This document shows positions 3,634 to 6,340 of a DNA stretch of 6,340 nucleotides, one piece after another. Under the pieces are notes generated by a model that was given only the letters and a program-made list of their open reading frames with translations, searched no databases and was not told where the DNA came from. Source of the DNA: an uncultured Erysipelotrichaceae bacterium (GTDB lineage: Bacteria; Bacillota_I; Bacilli_A; RF39; UBA660); contig CATOOY010000059.1 of NCBI GenBank assembly GCA_951801995.1, forward strand, positions 1-6,340, read 5' to 3'. A program made the translations under genes and the position numbers. Position 1 is the first letter of the stretch. Each line of letters begins with the position of its first letter.

Positions 3634-6057
3634 ATGTTAGATAAAAAATATAATGCACAGGAAAAAGAACAAAAATGGCTTGAATATTGGAAAGAAAACA
3701 AAATTTATGAATTTAAACCAGATCAAAGAGAAGTATTTTCGATAGATACACCTCCTCCAACTGTAAATGGAAAAATTCATATTGGTCATATATTTTCATA
3801 TTCTCAAACAGAAATGATGGCTAGATATAAAAGAATGCGAGGGTATAATGTTTTTTATCCATTTGGATTTGATGACAATGGGTTACCTAGTGAAAGATTA
3901 GTAGAAAAAGAACAAAATAAAAGGGCTGCTGAAATTGGTAGAGAAGAGTTTTCTAAACTTTGTTATCATACTACTGATAAATATGAGGAAGATTTTCAAA
4001 ACTTATTTAGCAAAATGGGAGTGAGTACAGATTGGAATATCCATTATAAAACAGTTAGTCCTTCTACTATAAAAATTAGTCAATTATCTTTTTTAGATTT
4101 GATTAACAAAGGACATTGTTATCATAAAGAGAGTCCAGCTTTATGGTGTAATGAATGTTTAACTTCTATCGCACAGGCTGAACTAGAAACAAAAACAATT
4201 CGAACTACTTTTAATTATATTAATTATTTAACTACTGATGGAGAAACTTTTACGATTGCTACCACTAGACCAGAATTAATTCCAGCTATTGTATGTATAT
4301 TTGTAAATCCTAATGATGAAAAACATAAACATTTAATTGGTAAAACTGCACATATTCCAGTAATAGATGTAGAAGTACCTATTATGGCTGATGAAAAGGT
4401 GGCTATAGATAAAGGTACTGGTATAGTTATGTGCTGTACATTTGGTGATCAAACTGATATTGAATGGTGGAAAAAATATAATTTGCCATTAAAACATATA
4501 TTTACTGCAGATGGAAGAATTGATGATTCAGTTCCTAATTATGGTGGAATGAAAATTAAGGAAGCAAGAAAAAAAATCATCGAAGATCTGCAAGCTGGTG
4601 GCTATGTTGTTAAGATTGAGGAACTTGAACATGAAGTTCAAACGCATGAAAGATGTGGGAGAGAAGTAGAATATTCAGTTATGAATCAATGGTTTATTGA
4701 TATTATGAGTCATAAAGATGACTTTATAAAAATTGGTAATGAAATTAAATGGCATCCTGAATATATGCACTCTAGATATGATGAATGGGTAAATAATGTT
4801 GCATGGGATTGGTGTATTTCTAGACAAAGATATTTTGGGGTTCCCTTTCCAGTATGGTATTGTAAGGGGTGCGGGGAACCTGTGTTTGCAAGAGAAGAAG
4901 ATTTACCAGTGAATCCATTAGTTGATAAACCACATATTTGTAAATGTCCAAAATGTGGGGGCAAAGAATTTAATCCTGAAATGGATGTTATGGATACATG
5001 GGCTACTTCCTCTATAACACCTCTTATAAATATGAGATATGGTGAAAAAGAAAATTATGAAAATATTTTAAAACCAATGAGTTTAAGAACGAATGCTTCA
5101 GAAATTATTAGAACATGGGATTTTTATACAATTGTTAAATCGTTCTATCATTTTGGGCAAAGACCTTGGGATAATGTAATGATTTCAGGCTTTGTAATGG
5201 CTAATAAAGGTGAAAAGATTAGTAAATCTAAAGGAAATAGTAAAGTAGAACCTATTGATTTAATTGGTCAATATTCAGCTGATGTCATTCGTTATTGGGC
5301 TGGTTCTGGAAGACTAGGTACTGATATTGTGTTTAGTGATGAAACATTACAAAGGGGAAGGAAATTAGTTAATAAAATTTGGAATGTATCCAAATTTATT
5401 GAGATGCATTTACAAGACTATCAAGATAAAGATTTTCATGATTACGAATATATTGATAAGTGGATATTAGGAAGTTTTCAAGAAATGGAAAAGGGATTTA
5501 TAAAATATCTTGATGAATATGAAGTGGGGTTGGCTCTAAATACTCTTGAAAAATTTTTTTGGAACTTTTGTGATAATTATATAGAAATTGTTAAACATAG
5601 ATTATATAGACCTGAGGAGTTTGGGGATGTTCCAAGATATTCTGGTCAAAAAACAGTCTATATTATTCTTTATAAATTATTACAAGATTTTAGTATTTTC
5701 TTTCCATTTATTACTGAAGAAATATATCAAGAACTATATCATAATGTAAAATCAATTCATTTAACTAAGATTGAACCATTCGCATTTCATTTTGAATCAG
5801 AAATGAAAAATGGAGATGTAATGATCGATATTATTAGTCAAGCAAGGGGTGAAAAATCTAATAATAATTTATCTTTAAAGACACCAATAAAGAATTTAGA
5901 GTTAAGTCTTAATGTGGAGTTAAAGGATGCAATAAATAGTTCTATGAAGGATTTTAAAGCAACCTTATTTATAGAAAATTTAATTATGAATGATCAAGCT
6001 AAAGATTATACTATTCATAAAATTGAATTAGATCTAGAAGAACCAGAAACTAAATAA
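3634..6057 (+). CDS. valS: Valyl-tRNA synthetase, archaeal-like type 2
   Basis: This class Ia synthetase charges tRNA-Val with valine and removes misloaded threonine. The ATG at 3634 follows AAGGAG at 3620-3625. The catalytic domain has HIGH at 49-52 (PPTVNGKIHIGH) and KISKS at 528-532 (KMSKS motif). C172/C175 and C410/C413 with C438/C441 look like zinc knuckles. The CP1 editing domain carries TTRPEL at 210-215 and GTGIVMCCTFGDQTD at 261-275. The anticodon-binding domain starts near GRKLVNKIWN. DNGLPSER, the CTFGDxTDxEWWKKYNLPL pattern and IPAIVCIFVNP match the archaeal-type ValRS, not the usual bacterial form (TMLGDTAVAVNP, PAHD). At 807 residues it is shorter than bacterial type 1 enzymes (about 880-950) and lacks their C-terminal coiled-coil arm. 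The T-box upstream with a GTA specifier confirms valine. The genome may carry a second, type 1 valS, which would make this a paralogue. Confidence 0.95.
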   Translation: MLDKKYNAQEKEQKWLEYWKENKIYEFKPDQREVFSIDTPPPTVNGKIHIGHIFSYSQTEMMARYKRMRGYNVFYPFGFDDNGLPSERLVEKEQNKRAAEIGREEFSKLCYHTTDKYEEDFQNLFSKMGVSTDWNIHYKTVSPSTIKISQLSFLDLINKGHCYHKESPALWCNECLTSIAQAELETKTIRTTFNYINYLTTDGETFTIATTRPELIPAIVCIFVNPNDEKHKHLIGKTAHIPVIDVEVPIMADEKVAIDKGTGIVMCCTFGDQTDIEWWKKYNLPLKHIFTADGRIDDSVPNYGGMKIKEARKKIIEDLQAGGYVVKIEELEHEVQTHERCGREVEYSVMNQWFIDIMSHKDDFIKIGNEIKWHPEYMHSRYDEWVNNVAWDWCISRQRYFGVPFPVWYCKGCGEPVFAREEDLPVNPLVDKPHICKCPKCGGKEFNPEMDVMDTWATSSITPLINMRYGEKENYENILKPMSLRTNASEIIRTWDFYTIVKSFYHFGQRPWDNVMISGFVMANKGEKISKSKGNSKVEPIDLIGQYSADVIRYWAGSGRLGTDIVFSDETLQRGRKLVNKIWNVSKFIEMHLQDYQDKDFHDYEYIDKWILGSFQEMEKGFIKYLDEYEVGLALNTLEKFFWNFCDNYIEIVKHRLYRPEEFGDVPRYSGQKTVYIILYKLLQDFSIFFPFITEEIYQELYHNVKSIHLTKIEPFAFHFESEMKNGDVMIDIISQARGEKSNNNLSLKTPIKNLELSLNVELKDAINSSMKDFKATLFIENLIMNDQAKDYTIHKIELDLEEPETK

Positions 6058-6131
6058 TTATGTAATTTTTTATAGCAAAGAATAAATGTGCTTTGTAAAA
6101 ATAATTGGAAAGTGTATTCAAAAATTAAAAT

Positions 6132-6166
6132 AAACTATGTTTTTTATAAGAAAAAAACATAGTTTT
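6132..6166 (+). terminator. Terminator after valS
   Basis: AAACTATGTTTTTT (6132-6145) pairs with AAAAAACATAGTTT (6152-6165) across an ATAAGA loop, giving a perfect 14-bp stem. The stem is AT-rich and only a few T follow, so it is weaker than the terminator after the pilin-like gene. It lies 75 bases downstream of the valS stop. Because the arms contain A and T runs, it might also act on transcripts coming from the other strand. Confidence 0.65.
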
Positions 6167-6172
6167 AGATTG

Positions 6173-6289
6173 TTGATAAAAGAAATTTTAGAAATGGTCT
6201 TTTTATAAAAAGATATTGGGGTAGAGACCCTTAAAAAGTTCTATGAAGAAGTAATATTAGAAGGAATAAATAAGAATATTTTAAAATAA
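6173..6289 (+). pseudogene. Possible gene fragment with an internal stop
   Basis: One frame reads LIKEILEMVFL, a TAA stop at 6206-6208, then KDIGVETLKKFYEEVILEGI and NKNILK to a stop at 6287-6289. The composition is that of an amphipathic helical protein rather than random AT-rich sequence. There is no start codon with a ribosome binding site for the second part. It could be the tail of a decayed gene or chance; no family is recognised. Nothing else is seen between 6058 and 6305 apart from the terminator and the 14-base palindrome CTTTTTATAAAAAG at 6199-6212. Confidence 0.25.
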
Positions 6290-6305
6290 AAAAGAGGGAA
6301 AAAAC

Positions 6306-6340
6306 ATGTCAGGAAAAAGGGAAAGAAGAAGATCTACATA
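6306..6340 (+). CDS. Start of an unidentified gene (first 11 codons)
   Basis: ATG at 6306 follows AGAGGG at 6293-6298 with a suitable seven-base gap, and the frame stays open to the window end. The 11 visible residues, MSGKRERRRST, form a strongly basic N-terminus. That is too little to assign a family. It lies in the same direction as valS but beyond the terminator, so it probably has its own promoter in the gap; none was clear. Confidence 0.6.
   Translation, partial: MSGKRERRRST

Noticed and set aside
3501..3701. 66-codon ORF on the - strand across the T-box leader and the valS start
   Set aside because: It overlaps a well-supported riboswitch and gene on the other strand, and has no ribosome binding site or recognisable domain.
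4710..4964. 84-codon ORF on the - strand inside valS
   Set aside because: It is the antisense shadow of the conserved ValRS cysteine region; its His/Cys/Gly-rich sequence mirrors the sense codons.
6199..6212. Perfect 14-base palindrome CTTTTTATAAAAAG
   Set aside because: It is made almost only of A/T runs, has no loop for an RNA hairpin and no other copy in the window, so no function is supported.
1..6340. CRISPR array, tRNA or rRNA genes
   Set aside because: No regularly spaced repeats of suitable length, no cloverleaf with a T-loop motif and no rRNA-like sequence were seen.

Overview
The window is very AT-rich, with short Gly/Pro-poor and Lys/Ile-rich proteins, AGGAGG-like ribosome binding sites, a T-box leader and IS3-family elements. 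Together these point to a low-GC Bacillota genome, most likely a clostridium (Clostridia/Lachnospiraceae-like). The species assignment is an inference only.

Layout. (1) Positions 1-1069 are the right-hand part of an apparently intact IS3-family insertion sequence on the + strand: the end of orfA, then orfB with a complete DD(35)E triad, joined by a -1 frameshift, and ending in a right terminal repeat. (2) Positions 1070-1804 are an older IS150-like IS3 element on the - strand. The newer IS has landed in the 3' part of its orfB, and both its orfA and orfB carry internal deletions, so it is dead. (3) Positions 1805-2020 are a control region holding two 15-bp direct repeats 21 bp apart, a run of 19 T and an extended -10 promoter. 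(4) Positions 2021-2188 encode a 55-residue single-helix protein that looks like a small Tad/Flp-type pilin, followed by a strong terminator. (5) Positions 2317-3357 encode a CpaE/TadZ-like protein with a receiver-like N-terminus and a deviant Walker A ATPase-like C-terminus. (6) Positions 3361-3567 are a T-box riboswitch with a readable GTA (Val) specifier. (7) Positions 3634-6057 encode valyl-tRNA synthetase of the archaeal-like 'type 2' lineage, followed by a terminator. (8) The last 170 bases hold a possible decayed gene fragment and the first 11 codons of another gene.

How the parts fit. The T-box and valS form a self-contained unit in which uncharged tRNA-Val raises synthetase production. 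The pilin-like gene and the TadZ-like gene look like a detached piece of a Tad (tight adherence) pilus system: the peptide would be the surface or membrane subunit and the TadZ-like protein a polar or assembly ATPase-like factor. No secretion ATPase (TadA), platform protein (TadB/C) or prepilin peptidase is visible here. The T19 tract inside the promoter of the pilin-like gene suggests that its expression may vary between cells by slippage. That tract, the orphan pilin/TadZ pair and the archaeal-type ValRS behind a bacterial riboswitch are the points most worth following up.
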